Shown here one piece after another: positions 9,712 through 19,088 of a DNA stretch of 53,717 nt (positions are counted from its first letter, which is position 1; every line of letters begins with the position of its first letter). The translations under genes were made by a program, and so were the position numbers. The stretch covers positions 1 through 53,717 of the forward strand of contig JANQPP010000080.1 of the NCBI GenBank assembly GCA_028289405.1, given 5' to 3'. The DNA comes from Pirellulales bacterium (GTDB lineage Bacteria; Planctomycetota; Planctomycetia; Pirellulales; JANQPP01). The notes under the pieces are model-generated. The model searched no databases, was not told the DNA's origin, and saw nothing but the letters and a program-made list of their open reading frames with translations.

Positions 9712-10950
9712 ATGGGCCGTCGAGCCTTCTTTTCGGGCCAACCCGCAAATTGGATGAGTTTACGTCAAGGCCTACTCTGGATCTTTTTGGTTGGGCTGAC
9801 GGGATGCGGAACCGCCGATCCGCCTCAATTCGGCCTAAATCGATTGGCGATGAGGACGGGCGAAGTCAATGAGGAACATCGCCAACAAATCGCGGATATT
9901 CTCACGGCCATGTTCGGCACGCCGGATGATCCCTTCATGGCCCGGGCCGAACAAGCCGCGAACTCCGATTACGATGTTAGCCAGGATGCCTTTTTGGCCA
10001 CCAGCGGCCTGGACCTGGCGAAACTGCAAATGGCCGCTGGGTCCGTCGCGAGCGATCGAAGCGGAACCGGGCGAGGGCTCTTCCGGGAGCACTGCGTGCA
10101 CTGCCATGGCATTGGCGGCGACGGCCTTGGGCCGACCGCGCCTTTTTTGAACCCTTATCCCCGGGACTACCGCCAAGGAAAGTTCAAAGCGAAATCGACC
10201 GAACTGGCCGCCAAGCCGACACGGGACGATCTATATGGCGTGCTGGAGCGAGGTATCCCGGGCACCTCGATGCCCTCCTTCAAGCTGCTTCCCTCGCAAG
10301 AGATCGACGCGTTGGTGGAGTATGTAAAATATCTCAGCTTGCGTGGCCAAACCGAGGTCATGCTCGTCAATGCACTTTTCGATCTGGATGAAGGGGAGCC
10401 GATTCCGCTAGATCAGGAATTCCTCGTGGGAGAAATTTTGAGCCCGTTGACGGCGACCTGGGAAGAGGCGGAAGAGTACGTGATCCACCCTCCCGAACCC
10501 CCGGAAATGGAACCCGAGGAGTCGATCGCTTTGGGCCGCGAACTGTTTCAAAGCGCCAAAGCCAACTGCGTCAAATGCCATGGCACGCTTGCCTTGGGAG
10601 ATGGCCAGCGTGATGACTATGACGAATGGAATCGAGCCTACGTGGATCTAAAACTGGAGCCCAGTGATATCGCCGCGATGGGAGCGCTACCCATCCGCAA
10701 TATTCACCCGCGCAACTTGCGTTTGGGAATTTACCGCTTTGGCCGGCGGCCGCTTGACGTCTATCGTCGAATTCACGCGGGGATCGCGGGCACGCCCATG
10801 CCTGGTGTGGGTCCGGCCACCCCCGGCGCCGAGGGAACTTTGACGCCCGATCAAATTTGGCATCTCGTGCATTACGTCCGCTCGCTGCCATATGACGAGC
10901 TTAGCCCTGTCGGCGAACCGCCGAGCGAAGTTACTCGAGAACGTTTATAA
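9712..10950 (+). CDS. Dihaem cytochrome c lipoprotein
   Basis: Two cytochrome c domains with CXXCH motifs at C128 (CVHCHGIGGDGLGP) and C286 (CVKCHGTLALGDG), numbered from ATG 9712. The start is uncertain: GTG 9637, ATG 9712 and ATG 9754 share one frame. ATG 9754 gives the neatest lipoprotein signal, with lipobox LTGC just before GTADPP. The methionine ligands are probably in the GTSMPSFK and GTPMPGVG segments. The gene lies directly upstream of oxidase subunit II, which has no fused cytochrome c domain, so this lipoprotein is a good candidate for the electron donor to the oxidase. The domain calls are firm and the donor role is inferred. Confidence 0.88.
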   Translation: MGRRAFFSGQPANWMSLRQGLLWIFLVGLTGCGTADPPQFGLNRLAMRTGEVNEEHRQQIADILTAMFGTPDDPFMARAEQAANSDYDVSQDAFLATSGLDLAKLQMAAGSVASDRSGTGRGLFREHCVHCHGIGGDGLGPTAPFLNPYPRDYRQGKFKAKSTELAAKPTRDDLYGVLERGIPGTSMPSFKLLPSQEIDALVEYVKYLSLRGQTEVMLVNALFDLDEGEPIPLDQEFLVGEILSPLTATWEEAEEYVIHPPEPPEMEPEESIALGRELFQSAKANCVKCHGTLALGDGQRDDYDEWNRAYVDLKLEPSDIAAMGALPIRNIHPRNLRLGIYRFGRRPLDVYRRIHAGIAGTPMPGVGPATPGAEGTLTPDQIWHLVHYVRSLPYDELSPVGEPPSEVTRERL

Positions 10951-11042
10951 CCCGCACACCACCGCGACGTGCAGGCCGCGCAACGCGGCCCGACGGTAAT
11001 CACTCATCGAATCTCCGCGTTAGCAAAAGGCGTGAATTAGCC

Positions 11043-11819
11043 ATGGGTCGGTTTTGGTGCCTGTTGTTTTTCAGCGTTATTGTGATGGCCGTCGTCACAT
11101 TTGTGCTTGGCCCCGTGTATGACCACTGGCTGCCCGAAGATATTTCGCGGGATGGCCACACGATCGACCACCTGTTTCTGTTCATCCTTGCTTTGACCTC
11201 GATTGTATTTCTCGGCACACAATTTTGTCTGTTCGTATTCATGTGGAAATACGACGCGGCGAAAAATGCGAAGCCCGTGGAATACACTCATGGCAGCCAC
11301 ACGCTGGAAGTCATTTGGACGATCATCCCCACGGGGATTTTGCTATTCATCGCCCTGTATCAAATGAACGCTTGGGCCGATTCGAAGATGCGGCGGCCGG
11401 ATGTCGCTCCGCTCTTGGAAGTGACGGCCCGTCAGTTTGAGTGGCGGCTTCGTTATCCGGGGCCGGACGGCGAAATCGGCACTCAAGACGACATTCACAC
11501 GGTGAACGATCTGCACATTCCCGTGAATGAAGATATTCTGTTCTCCCTCAAGAGCATGGACGTCCTACACAGTTTTTTCCTTCCCAACTTGCGGGTTAAA
11601 CAGGACGCCGTCCCCGGCATGAAACAATGGGTCTGGTTCCGGGCTTTGGAGGAAGGGGAATATGACCTGGTCTGCGCGGAACTCTGCGGCTGGGGCCACT
11701 ACAAGATGAAAGGCCGCATCACGGTGGAGTCACGGGCCCAATTCGATAAATGGCTGGAAGAACAATATCTGGCCCAAGAAGCCACGCAAGATCCCGCACT
11801 AGCGGCAAGCGAGAATTGA
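11043..11819 (+). CDS. coxB: Cytochrome c oxidase subunit II
   Basis: A 258-aa protein with two N-terminal membrane helices (one around HGSHTLEVIWTIIPTGILL) and a periplasmic CuA cupredoxin domain. The CuA ligands are H176 in VLHSF and C211, C215, H219 and M222 in CAELCGWGHYKM. The usual CSELC is CAELC here. There is no C-terminal cytochrome c domain, unlike caa3 enzymes, which fits the separate dihaem lipoprotein encoded just upstream. Subunit I follows after 10 nt. Confidence 0.97.
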   Translation: MGRFWCLLFFSVIVMAVVTFVLGPVYDHWLPEDISRDGHTIDHLFLFILALTSIVFLGTQFCLFVFMWKYDAAKNAKPVEYTHGSHTLEVIWTIIPTGILLFIALYQMNAWADSKMRRPDVAPLLEVTARQFEWRLRYPGPDGEIGTQDDIHTVNDLHIPVNEDILFSLKSMDVLHSFFLPNLRVKQDAVPGMKQWVWFRALEEGEYDLVCAELCGWGHYKMKGRITVESRAQFDKWLEEQYLAQEATQDPALAASEN

Positions 11820-11829
11820 GGAATTTTTC

Positions 11830-13620
11830 ATGAGCACAACCGTCGCTGGCTCGCACTCGCACGAGGCTTCCTCGCACGGGCACTCCGAAAGTTTTATCAG
11901 CACATACATCTTCTCCAAAGACCACAAGATCATCGGGATTCAATTCCTGTTTTCGACGCTTTTGTGGTTTTTGGTGGGCGGGCTTCTGGCCTTGGCCGTA
12001 CGGATGCAGGTGGCATGGCCTTGGGCCGAAATCCCCATCTTGGGCAAGCTGTTGTTCGCCGCCGAGGGAGGCCAGATGTCTCCCGAGTTTTACACCATGC
12101 TGTTCACGATGCATGCCTCGGTGATGATCTTCTTCGTAATCATTCCGATCCTCGCCGGCGCGTTCGGGAATTATCTAATTCCTCTGATGATCGGCGCGGA
12201 CGATATGGCTTTCCCCACGCTGAACATGCTCAGCTACTGGTTCATGTGGCCGGCGTTCATTCTGATGGGGATGAGCTTTTTCGCCGAAGGGGGCTCCGCG
12301 TCTTCCGGCTGGACCGCGTATCCGCCCCTCTCAGTCATTTCCGAGTCCGCTCCCGGCAGCGGGTCGGCTCAGGATTTGTGGCTCCTAGGGCTGATCTTCG
12401 TGGGTATCTCGTCCATGATGGGTTCGGTCAACTACATGACCACGATCATTCAGATGCGGGCTCCGGGCATGACCATGTTTCGGTTGCCGCTGACGATTTG
12501 GGCCATGTTCATCACCGCCGTCTTGCAGGCGTTCGCCCTACCCGTGTTGACCGCGGCCCTTTTCATGCAGCTTTTGGACCGCAATTTCGCGACCGGTTTT
12601 TTCATCCCGGATGGATTGATCGTGAACAACATCGATCCGGCTCCCGGTGGCGGGCATCCCCTTCTATGGCAGCACTTGTTTTGGTTCTATTCGCACCCCG
12701 CGGTCTACATCATGATTCTGCCTGCGATGGGCATGGTTTCCGATATTATTAGCTGCTTTGCCCGTAAGCCGATTTTTGGCTACAAGCCCATGGTCTATTC
12801 CATTTGCGGGATCGCGGGCCTCGGCTTCATCGTTTGGGGACATCATATGTTCGTCTCGGGGATGAATCCCGCGTTGGGCATGTCTTTCATGGTGGCCACG
12901 ATGATGATCGCCTTGCCGAGTGCCGTGAAGGTATTCAACTGGTTGGGCACGATCTGGGGCGGCCAAATCCACTACACCACCGCGATGCTGTTCGCGCTCT
13001 CTTTCGTTTCGATGTTTATCATCGGCGGCCTCTCCGGCATCTTCATGGCAGCCACTCCCGTCGATATCTTCATCCATGACACTTACTTCATCGTGGCTCA
13101 TTTCCATTATGTGCTCTTCGCCGGCACGGCGATGGGCGTGTTCGGCGCCATCTACTTTTGGTTCCCCAAAATGTTTGGCCGCCTGATGAATGAGCCTTTG
13201 GGCAAGCTGCACTTCCTGCTCACGTTCCTGTTCTTGAATGGCACGTTCTTTCCGATGCACATTTTGGGAGCCGTCGGTTTTCCCCGTCGCCTGGCCGACC
13301 CGTACCATTATGAAACGTTCCGGCATTTGCAGCCGCTGAATGAATTCATGACTTACTGCGCCATCGGCATGGTGGCGGCGCAGATCATCTTCGCCGTGAA
13401 TTTCATTGGCAGTATGTTTTTCGGGCGTCCCGCCGGGAGAAATCCTTGGAATGCCAATGGTCTGGAGTGGACCGCTCCGAGTCCTCCGGGGCATGGCAAC
13501 TTCGACTTCCAACCGGTGGTCTATCGCGGACCGTACGAATACGGTTCACCGGAAGTCGATTCCGACTACTACCTGCAAACGCAACCGCCGCCCGAGACAA
13601 AAGAAGAAGCCGTCGTTTGA
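11830..13620 (+). CDS. coxA: Cytochrome c oxidase subunit I, A2 type
   Basis: Catalytic haem-copper subunit, 596 aa with about 12-13 helices. Visible hallmarks are the low-spin haem region FTMHASVM, the CuB ligands H289 and H338/H339 (GHHMFVSG), the cross-linked tyrosine Y293 in YSHPAVY, and the haem histidines in VAHFHYVLF. The glutamate found in HPEVY of A1 enzymes is replaced, and Y287-S288 precede H289. This YSHP arrangement is the A2 subfamily signature. Subunit II is 10 nt upstream, and genes for haem A synthesis follow. Confidence 0.97.
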   Translation: MSTTVAGSHSHEASSHGHSESFISTYIFSKDHKIIGIQFLFSTLLWFLVGGLLALAVRMQVAWPWAEIPILGKLLFAAEGGQMSPEFYTMLFTMHASVMIFFVIIPILAGAFGNYLIPLMIGADDMAFPTLNMLSYWFMWPAFILMGMSFFAEGGSASSGWTAYPPLSVISESAPGSGSAQDLWLLGLIFVGISSMMGSVNYMTTIIQMRAPGMTMFRLPLTIWAMFITAVLQAFALPVLTAALFMQLLDRNFATGFFIPDGLIVNNIDPAPGGGHPLLWQHLFWFYSHPAVYIMILPAMGMVSDIISCFARKPIFGYKPMVYSICGIAGLGFIVWGHHMFVSGMNPALGMSFMVATMMIALPSAVKVFNWLGTIWGGQIHYTTAMLFALSFVSMFIIGGLSGIFMAATPVDIFIHDTYFIVAHFHYVLFAGTAMGVFGAIYFWFPKMFGRLMNEPLGKLHFLLTFLFLNGTFFPMHILGAVGFPRRLADPYHYETFRHLQPLNEFMTYCAIGMVAAQIIFAVNFIGSMFFGRPAGRNPWNANGLEWTAPSPPGHGNFDFQPVVYRGPYEYGSPEVDSDYYLQTQPPPETKEEAVV

Positions 13621-13688
13621 CGCCGGCAGCGGATGGCTTTGCCGGGCACTCGCCGTTTATCACGACCTTTCTAAACATTGGCAATTAC

Positions 13689-14696
13689 GTGACGCAGCAG
13701 CAGCATAGTTCGTGGCCGCACTGGTGGGCCGTGCTGTTGTGCGCGACCGCGTTTCCCTTGATTTGGGTCGGCGGCCTCGTGACCACCCACGACGCCGGCA
13801 TGGCCGTGCCTGATTGGCCGACAACCTATGGTTACAACCTGTTTCTCTATCCCTGGCAGAGTTGGCTGTTCGGCCCTTGGGATTTGTTTGTCGAACATGG
13901 GCATCGCCTGCTCGGCGCCGCGGTCGGGCTCATCACGCTCGCCACGGCGTGCGCGGTATGGCGCGCGGAAACGAATAGCTTGGTTCGCGGACTGGCGATC
14001 GCGCTGGCCTGTTTGGTCGTGTTCCAAGGCGTGCTGGGCGGGCTCCGGGTGCGACTGGATGCACGCTGGCTTGCTCAATTGCATGCGTGCGTGGGCCCCG
14101 CTTTTTTCGCTCTATGCGTGACTATGTTCGTGGTTACGTCGCGAAGCTGGAAGAATATGAGTCGCACGCTGCCTTCGGAGGGATCATCCGGAATCAACTC
14201 CGCGGCTTCGCTGGCCCTGCTGCTGGCCTATTTGCAAATCGTGCTCGGTTCTTTCGTACGGCACGCATCCTGGGACATGCTGCCCGCTCTATTCCGAGCG
14301 ACGGTGGTATTGCATGTCGTGCTGGGCATCGGGCTGGCCGGGCAGGCTTCCTATGTCGCTTGGCGTGTCCTTTGGCGACGCACGAGTCCCCGCCCGCAGC
14401 AGGCTGCGGCGATCGCCGTCGTGGCATTGCTGGCCGCTCAATTGGCGTTAGGCGTCGCGGCATGGACCGTGAACTATGGCCTCCCCTTTGGTTGGGGGCA
14501 ACACGGCTGGTTAGCCGGGCACCTCGTTACCGCTCGCGGAGCCTGGCAGAGCTTACTCACGACGGCGCACCAAGCGAACGGATCTCTTATTCTAGGAACG
14601 ACTACTTTGATTGCCCTCTTTGCTTGGCGGGAAAGCTGGAATGCGGGGCGGGAATCCGCGCCTTCCACGGCGGTGTTGAACGGAGCCACGTCATGA
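13689..14696 (+). CDS. ctaA: Haem A synthase (CtaA/COX15)
   Basis: Membrane monooxygenase that converts haem O to haem A for the oxidase. About eight helices are seen. Family landmarks are GGLVTTHDAGMAVPDWP near the N-terminus, the histidines in EHGHRLLGA, LHACVGP and VVLHVVLGIG, and the C-terminal TAHQANGSL. The open frame extends upstream into coxA with no convincing start. GTG 13689 (protein starting MTQQQHSSWPHW) gives a family-like N-terminus and about 335 aa. Its stop overlaps the ATG of the next gene (ATGA), indicating translational coupling with haem O synthase. Confidence 0.92.
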   Translation: MTQQQHSSWPHWWAVLLCATAFPLIWVGGLVTTHDAGMAVPDWPTTYGYNLFLYPWQSWLFGPWDLFVEHGHRLLGAAVGLITLATACAVWRAETNSLVRGLAIALACLVVFQGVLGGLRVRLDARWLAQLHACVGPAFFALCVTMFVVTSRSWKNMSRTLPSEGSSGINSAASLALLLAYLQIVLGSFVRHASWDMLPALFRATVVLHVVLGIGLAGQASYVAWRVLWRRTSPRPQQAAAIAVVALLAAQLALGVAAWTVNYGLPFGWGQHGWLAGHLVTARGAWQSLLTTAHQANGSLILGTTTLIALFAWRESWNAGRESAPSTAVLNGATS

Positions 14697-15610
14697 GCAC
14701 GACCAGCACGATCGTCTATGCCGACCGTAAATCCGCCGGCTTCTCGCGTGTCCTGGCCAAGGCGGGCGACTTCGTGGAGCTCTCCAAGCCACGCATTGCC
14801 GTTTTGGAACTGGTGGCCGTCGCCGTGGCCGCATTCGCCGCCGCGACGGACGCCTTGTCTCCTTGGTTATTAGTTCATGCCTTGCTGGCCACGGGTCTGG
14901 TCGCGGCCAGCGCGAGTGCCTGGAATCAATGGTTGGAGCAAGCTCGCGACGCGCGGATGGCACGCACCGCCGCGCGGCCTCTTCCCGCGGCCCGATTGAC
15001 TCAGGCCGAGGCCCTGATTTTCGGCATTCTCACTTTGGTTGCCGGTGTGGCGTATTTGGCTTTCACGGTCGGTCCATTGGCTGCTGGCTTCGGAGCGGCG
15101 ACGTGGATCCTCTATGTCGCGGTGTACACGCCCCTGAAAACGCGCACTTCCTGGAATACGGCCGTTGGAGCGGTGGCTGGCGCGTTGCCCGCCTTCATCG
15201 GTGGCTGTGTCGCGGGGAATCCCGGCGCTATCAGCGTTTGGGCCCTGGCGGGTGTCATTTTCCTGTGGCAATTCCCACATTTCCTGGCCATTGCCTGGCT
15301 CTATCGCGAGGACTACGCGCGGGCCGGCTACCGCATGATGACCACGACCGATTCGGGTGTCCGCCGCTGCCGTTGGTACGCTTTGGGCGGGGCAGTGCTG
15401 CTGCTTCCGGTAAGTTTACTTCCGCTGTGGGAGCATGGTGCGTCTCCGCTGGCATGGTGCGTGGTCGCGATACTGGGAAGCAGCATGTTGCACTACTCCA
15501 TACGTTTTTTTCGAGAGATTCAGCCGCGCACCGCGCGTCAGTTATTACGTGTTTCCTTGATTTATTTGCCCGCGTGGTTTCTAGTGGTCGCCCTGGTGTC
15601 ATGGCGATAG
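14693..15610 (+). CDS. ctaB: Haem O synthase (protohaem IX farnesyltransferase)
   Basis: UbiA-family prenyltransferase that makes haem O from haem B, 305 aa. The first Asp-rich motif is N78-QWLEQAR-D86, followed by ARMARTAARPLP, the typical CtaB/COX10 form. Later segments YTPLKTRTSWNT and FLWQFPHFLAIAWLYREDY are also characteristic. The start is ATG 14693, overlapping the ctaA stop by 4 nt; the open frame upstream of this is a shadow of ctaA. With ctaA it supplies haem A to the adjacent oxidase. Confidence 0.95.
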   Translation: MSTTSTIVYADRKSAGFSRVLAKAGDFVELSKPRIAVLELVAVAVAAFAAATDALSPWLLVHALLATGLVAASASAWNQWLEQARDARMARTAARPLPAARLTQAEALIFGILTLVAGVAYLAFTVGPLAAGFGAATWILYVAVYTPLKTRTSWNTAVGAVAGALPAFIGGCVAGNPGAISVWALAGVIFLWQFPHFLAIAWLYREDYARAGYRMMTTTDSGVRRCRWYALGGAVLLLPVSLLPLWEHGASPLAWCVVAILGSSMLHYSIRFFREIQPRTARQLLRVSLIYLPAWFLVVALVSWR

Positions 15611-15648
15611 GTGAACCGCGAAGATCTTAACCAGCTTGACGAGCGAAC

Positions 15649-16593
15649 ATGGCCGAGCACGCGAACGCTTCTGGTGAGGAACATGCCCACCACGTGAAAC
15701 TGGAATATCAGCCCGCCTTGCCGCTGAACAATGGCAAGCTGATCATGTGGCTGTTCTTGTCCACGGAAATCATGTTCTTCGCGGGCTTGATTGGGACTTA
15801 TATCGTGCTGCGTTTCGGCGCTCCCGCCTGGCCGAAACCGCATGACGTGCACCTGAGCGAGCCGATTGGTGCCGCGAATACGTTTATCTTGATCTGTTCC
15901 AGCGTGACGGTCGTGCTCGCTTTGGAAGCGGCGCTCGCCAATAAAGACAAGCTGGCCAAAGGCTTCACGCTCGTCACGCTCGTGTTGGGGAGCCTGTTCC
16001 TCGGCATCAAAGGTTATGAATACAATGCGAAATTCAATCACGGCATTTATCCCTGGGCACCTCATGGACAAGTCTATGATCGTGCCGACCCTTACTATAC
16101 GTCAGCCGTGCGCACGCGTCTGACCGCGTTACGGGCCGATTTGGAGGCGCGTGCCTCTGGGGAAATCACGGAGGAAGAACGTGAGCGTTTGACGCTCTGC
16201 ACGAACCTGTTGGAAAACACCGTGAAGCCGGTCGAACTGACCGCCGCCACTTCCACGAGCCTGGTGGAACGGCAGGCCGCCATGGAAAAATTGGCGGACA
16301 TGGTAATGCCGCTCGGCGGCGGGCACGGCGACGAATCCCACGGCCTGAACGACGAACATCATTGGCTGCAATTGCCGGTGCGAATTCCCGGCGGACAATT
16401 GTGGGCCAGCACCTACTTTTTGCTAACCGGCTTCCATGCCATCCACGTGCTCGTGGGGCTGATCGTCTTCGCCATGATGTTGCCCATGAAGCTCGATTCT
16501 TCTCGGGCGAACTTCATTGAAAACATCGGACTTTACTGGCACTTTGTGGATTTGGTGTGGATCTTCCTTTTCCCCCTGTTGTATTTGTTTTAG
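15649..16593 (+). CDS. coxC: Cytochrome c oxidase subunit III
   Basis: A 314-aa membrane subunit of the haem-copper oxidase. Family marks are [19 protein letters not shown] near the N-terminus and [11 protein letters not shown] and [16 protein letters not shown] near the C-terminus. An insertion of about 120 residues (roughly 130-245), rich in charged residues and containing [18 protein letters not shown], separates helix 3 from the later helices. It is longer than usual and probably periplasmic. It lies between ctaB and the subunit IV gene. Confidence 0.95.
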   Translation: MAEHANASGEEHAHHVKLEYQPALPLNNGKLIMWLFLSTEIMFFAGLIGTYIVLRFGAPAWPKPHDVHLSEPIGAANTFILICSSVTVVLALEAALANKDKLAKGFTLVTLVLGSLFLGIKGYEYNAKFNHGIYPWAPHGQVYDRADPYYTSAVRTRLTALRADLEARASGEITEEERERLTLCTNLLENTVKPVELTAATSTSLVERQAAMEKLADMVMPLGGGHGDESHGLNDEHHWLQLPVRIPGGQLWASTYFLLTGFHAIHVLVGLIVFAMMLPMKLDSSRANFIENIGLYWHFVDLVWIFLFPLLYLF

Positions 16594-16653
16594 GCGCATC
16601 CCCGCCGCCGTTTGCCTAAACCACGACTCCTTCATTGAACAGACGAAAATCAC

Positions 16654-17088
16654 ATGTCTGAACCACATGCTTCCGGCTCCGATGGCCATGATTCCCATGG
16701 CGGCATGGCCAAATACGCCTATGTTTTCATCGCGCTATGCGTGCTGACGACCGCGTCTTTCTTCACGTATTCCTCCGCTTGGCCCTATCAAGATCAGCCC
16801 GCGGTGGGATGGGCCTTCATGATGGCGGTCTCCTGCACGAAAGCCATGTTGGTGATTTTGTTCTTCATGCATGTGAAGTATGAAGCCAATTGGAAATATG
16901 TGCTGACGATTCCCGCCGGTATGATGTCCATCTTTTTGATGCTCGCCTTGGTTCCCGATATCGGCCTGCGTACGCGGCATTATTCGGAAGAACGCTGGTC
17001 CGCCGCTTCGGTGCCGCAATCCATGGCGGAGCATCACGCGGAGGAAGATCACGAAGCAGCATCGGCGGAGACGGCGGAGGATCATTGA
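16654..17088 (+). CDS. Cytochrome c oxidase subunit IV (prokaryotic COX4 type)
   Basis: A 144-aa protein with three predicted helices and the family core SCTKAMLVILFFMHVKYE. The N-terminus is His/Gly-rich (EPHASGSDGHDSHGG) and the C-terminus is a His/Glu-rich tail (AEHHAEEDHEAASAETAEDH), which might bind metal, though this is speculative. It stabilises the oxidase in related systems. It lies 60 nt after coxC and completes the structural set II-I-III-IV. Confidence 0.9.
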   Translation: MSEPHASGSDGHDSHGGMAKYAYVFIALCVLTTASFFTYSSAWPYQDQPAVGWAFMMAVSCTKAMLVILFFMHVKYEANWKYVLTIPAGMMSIFLMLALVPDIGLRTRHYSEERWSAASVPQSMAEHHAEEDHEAASAETAEDH

Positions 17089-17169
17089 ATCTTCCCCTGG
17101 AAAAAGGCTGAAAGACCCGGCACCGGAAAAAACCGCGCTGGCCGACTCTACCCAAAGGTTCTCCGATTC

Positions 17170-18144
17170 ATGGCCGAGGCTTCCGCCGTTGAACTTTCTC
17201 GCGTCGGGCACGCCTACGGTTCCCGTCAAGCACTGACGGACATCACGCTGACGATTCCCACTTCCGAGATTTTCGTCTTCGTGGGCCCCAACGGCGGGGG
17301 CAAATCGACGCTGTTCCGGCTGCTGACGACACTGATTCCTCCTCAACAGGGGCAGCTAACGATTTTGGGGCATGATGCCCGCCAGCATGCCGCGGAAATC
17401 CGCCCCTTGCTGGGCATCGTATTTCAATCTCCCAGCCTCGACAAAAAATTAACGGTTCGCGAGAACCTGCAATATCATGGCGCGGTCCACGGCATGCCAC
17501 GCCGCATAATCCGTCAGCGGATTCCCGAACTACTCGCCGCGTGGGACCTGTCCGATCGAGCCACCGACCTCGTGGAACGTCTCTCCGGCGGGCTGCGACG
17601 GCGCGTGGAATTGGCCAAGGCACTTCTTCCCTCGCCAAAAATGCTGCTTATGGATGAGCCCAGTACGGGGCTGGACCCGGCCATCCGGCGCGAACTATGG
17701 GAACGCCTTCGTGCTGCCCGCGACGAAGCAGGACTTACGGTCATCTTGACCACGCATTTCATGGACGAAGCGGAACGTGCCGATCGCGTGGCGATTCTGG
17801 ATCAGGGACGTCTCGTGGCGCTAGGGAGCCCCGAAGAACTTCGCGCACGTATTGGAGGAAAGGTTGTCTCGCTCGCGTCCTCGGATCCTGAACGCCTCGC
17901 CGCCCGCATTCAAGAGCGGTTCGGGGTGGCAGCGTCCATCGTGACGGACAGTGTGCGTCTGGAGTTGCCACGGGAACCTGGCTGGACGGATAGCCTGCTG
18001 AAGGAATTTCCGGACGCCATCGATTCGCTCACCCTCGGGAAACCAACGCTTGAAGATGTGTTCATCGCGGAAACAGGACACTATTTTGGCCCGCCCGGCG
18101 AATCCGAGAACGGTGGAGTGGGTGAAGTCGTGGGCAGGGCCTAG
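17170..18144 (+). CDS. ABC transporter ATP-binding protein (DrrA/ABC-2 type)
   Basis: A 324-aa nucleotide-binding subunit. Walker A is GPNGGGKST (residues 39-47), the signature is LSGGLRRRVELAKAL, and Walker B is MLLMDEPSTGLDP with D162/E163. A C-terminal ~90-residue extension follows the ATPase core, as in DrrA-type proteins. The matching ABC-2 permease is the next gene. Location inside the cytochrome oxidase cluster, directly before the Sco chaperone, suggests a role in oxidase maturation such as export of a cofactor or copper-related ligand. The substrate cannot be read from sequence. Confidence 0.92.
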   Translation: MAEASAVELSRVGHAYGSRQALTDITLTIPTSEIFVFVGPNGGGKSTLFRLLTTLIPPQQGQLTILGHDARQHAAEIRPLLGIVFQSPSLDKKLTVRENLQYHGAVHGMPRRIIRQRIPELLAAWDLSDRATDLVERLSGGLRRRVELAKALLPSPKMLLMDEPSTGLDPAIRRELWERLRAARDEAGLTVILTTHFMDEAERADRVAILDQGRLVALGSPEELRARIGGKVVSLASSDPERLAARIQERFGVAASIVTDSVRLELPREPGWTDSLLKEFPDAIDSLTLGKPTLEDVFIAETGHYFGPPGESENGGVGEVVGRA

Positions 18145-18212
18145 AATACCTTGATGGACATCCATACTCGGCAATTTGAGAAAACGCGTCATCATGGAGC
18201 GTGGATCCCGAG

Positions 18213-19088
18213 ATGACTTCCCTTTCCACGCCCATCAAGGGAAATGCGGTTTCGGAAGCGGGGCCGCTGGTTTCCCGCATGCCGCTGTCTGGTGGCGTGG
18301 CGGCGGCGCTGGCACTGGCCCAACGTGAGTGGGTCCGGTTTCTCCGCCAAAGGCATCGAGTATTCGGTGCTGTGGGCCAACCCGTGCTGTTTTGGATCTT
18401 GTTCGGGGCGGGGCTAGAAAGCACGTTTCGCCTGCCAACGGCAGGCGAGGCCGCCCTAAGTTACCGTGAGTATTTCTTCCCGGGTACGGTGGTACTGATT
18501 CTGCTGTTCACGTCGATTTTCGCCACGATCTCGATCATCGAGGACCGCCGCGAAGGATTTCTCCAATCGGTGCTCGTGGCTCCCGCCCCGCGATGGGCGA
18601 TCGCGTGGGGAAAAATTAGTGGTGCGGCCACGCTGGCGGTCGCTCAGGCGCTGCTATTCTTGATTCCCGGCATGTGGGGTTTGGGAATTCCGTGGCACTT
18701 CACTTCGTTCGTGGCAATGCTTGGCCTGCTGTTGATCATTTCCCTGGCTCTGACGGCTCTGGGATTCTGGCTCGCCTGGCAGATGGATTCCACGCAGGGA
18801 TTTCACGCCGTGATGAATGTATTCTTGATGCCCATGTGGCTGCTCTCCGGCGCGTTTTTTCCGGCGGGAGAGGGCTGGTTGGGAATCGTGATTCGCATGA
18901 ACCCACTCACCTACGGCGTTTCCGGGATGCGGCATCTGCTCTATTGGGGGGATGCGGACGCTGCCACCTGGACTCGTCTCCTGCCCTCGCTGGGGCTGAG
19001 TTGGTTGGTAACTCTGGCATTCGCGGGAGCCATGATGTTTTTGGCCGTACGTGCGACCCGCAAACGAATTTCAGGAGATCTCTTATGA
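18213..19088 (+). CDS. ABC-2 type permease
   Basis: Membrane partner of the preceding ATPase, about 291 aa with six predicted helices and the ABC-2 region LLSGAFFPAGEGWLGIVIR near the C-terminal third. ATG 18213 is preferred over GTG 18201, four codons upstream in the same frame. The stop overlaps the start of the Sco gene (ATGA), which ties the transporter translationally to a copper-delivery protein. Family is clear; the substrate is unknown. Confidence 0.9.
   Translation: MTSLSTPIKGNAVSEAGPLVSRMPLSGGVAAALALAQREWVRFLRQRHRVFGAVGQPVLFWILFGAGLESTFRLPTAGEAALSYREYFFPGTVVLILLFTSIFATISIIEDRREGFLQSVLVAPAPRWAIAWGKISGAATLAVAQALLFLIPGMWGLGIPWHFTSFVAMLGLLLIISLALTALGFWLAWQMDSTQGFHAVMNVFLMPMWLLSGAFFPAGEGWLGIVIRMNPLTYGVSGMRHLLYWGDADAATWTRLLPSLGLSWLVTLAFAGAMMFLAVRATRKRISGDLL

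Noticed and set aside
13446..13688. In-frame extension of the haem A synthase into the coxA gene.
   Set aside because: It overlaps coxA coding sequence, has no family resemblance and no good start; GTG 13689 gives a normal N-terminus.
14087..14692. Long open frame upstream of haem O synthase.
   Set aside because: It is a shadow of the haem A synthase gene in another frame; the CtaB resemblance begins only at 14693.
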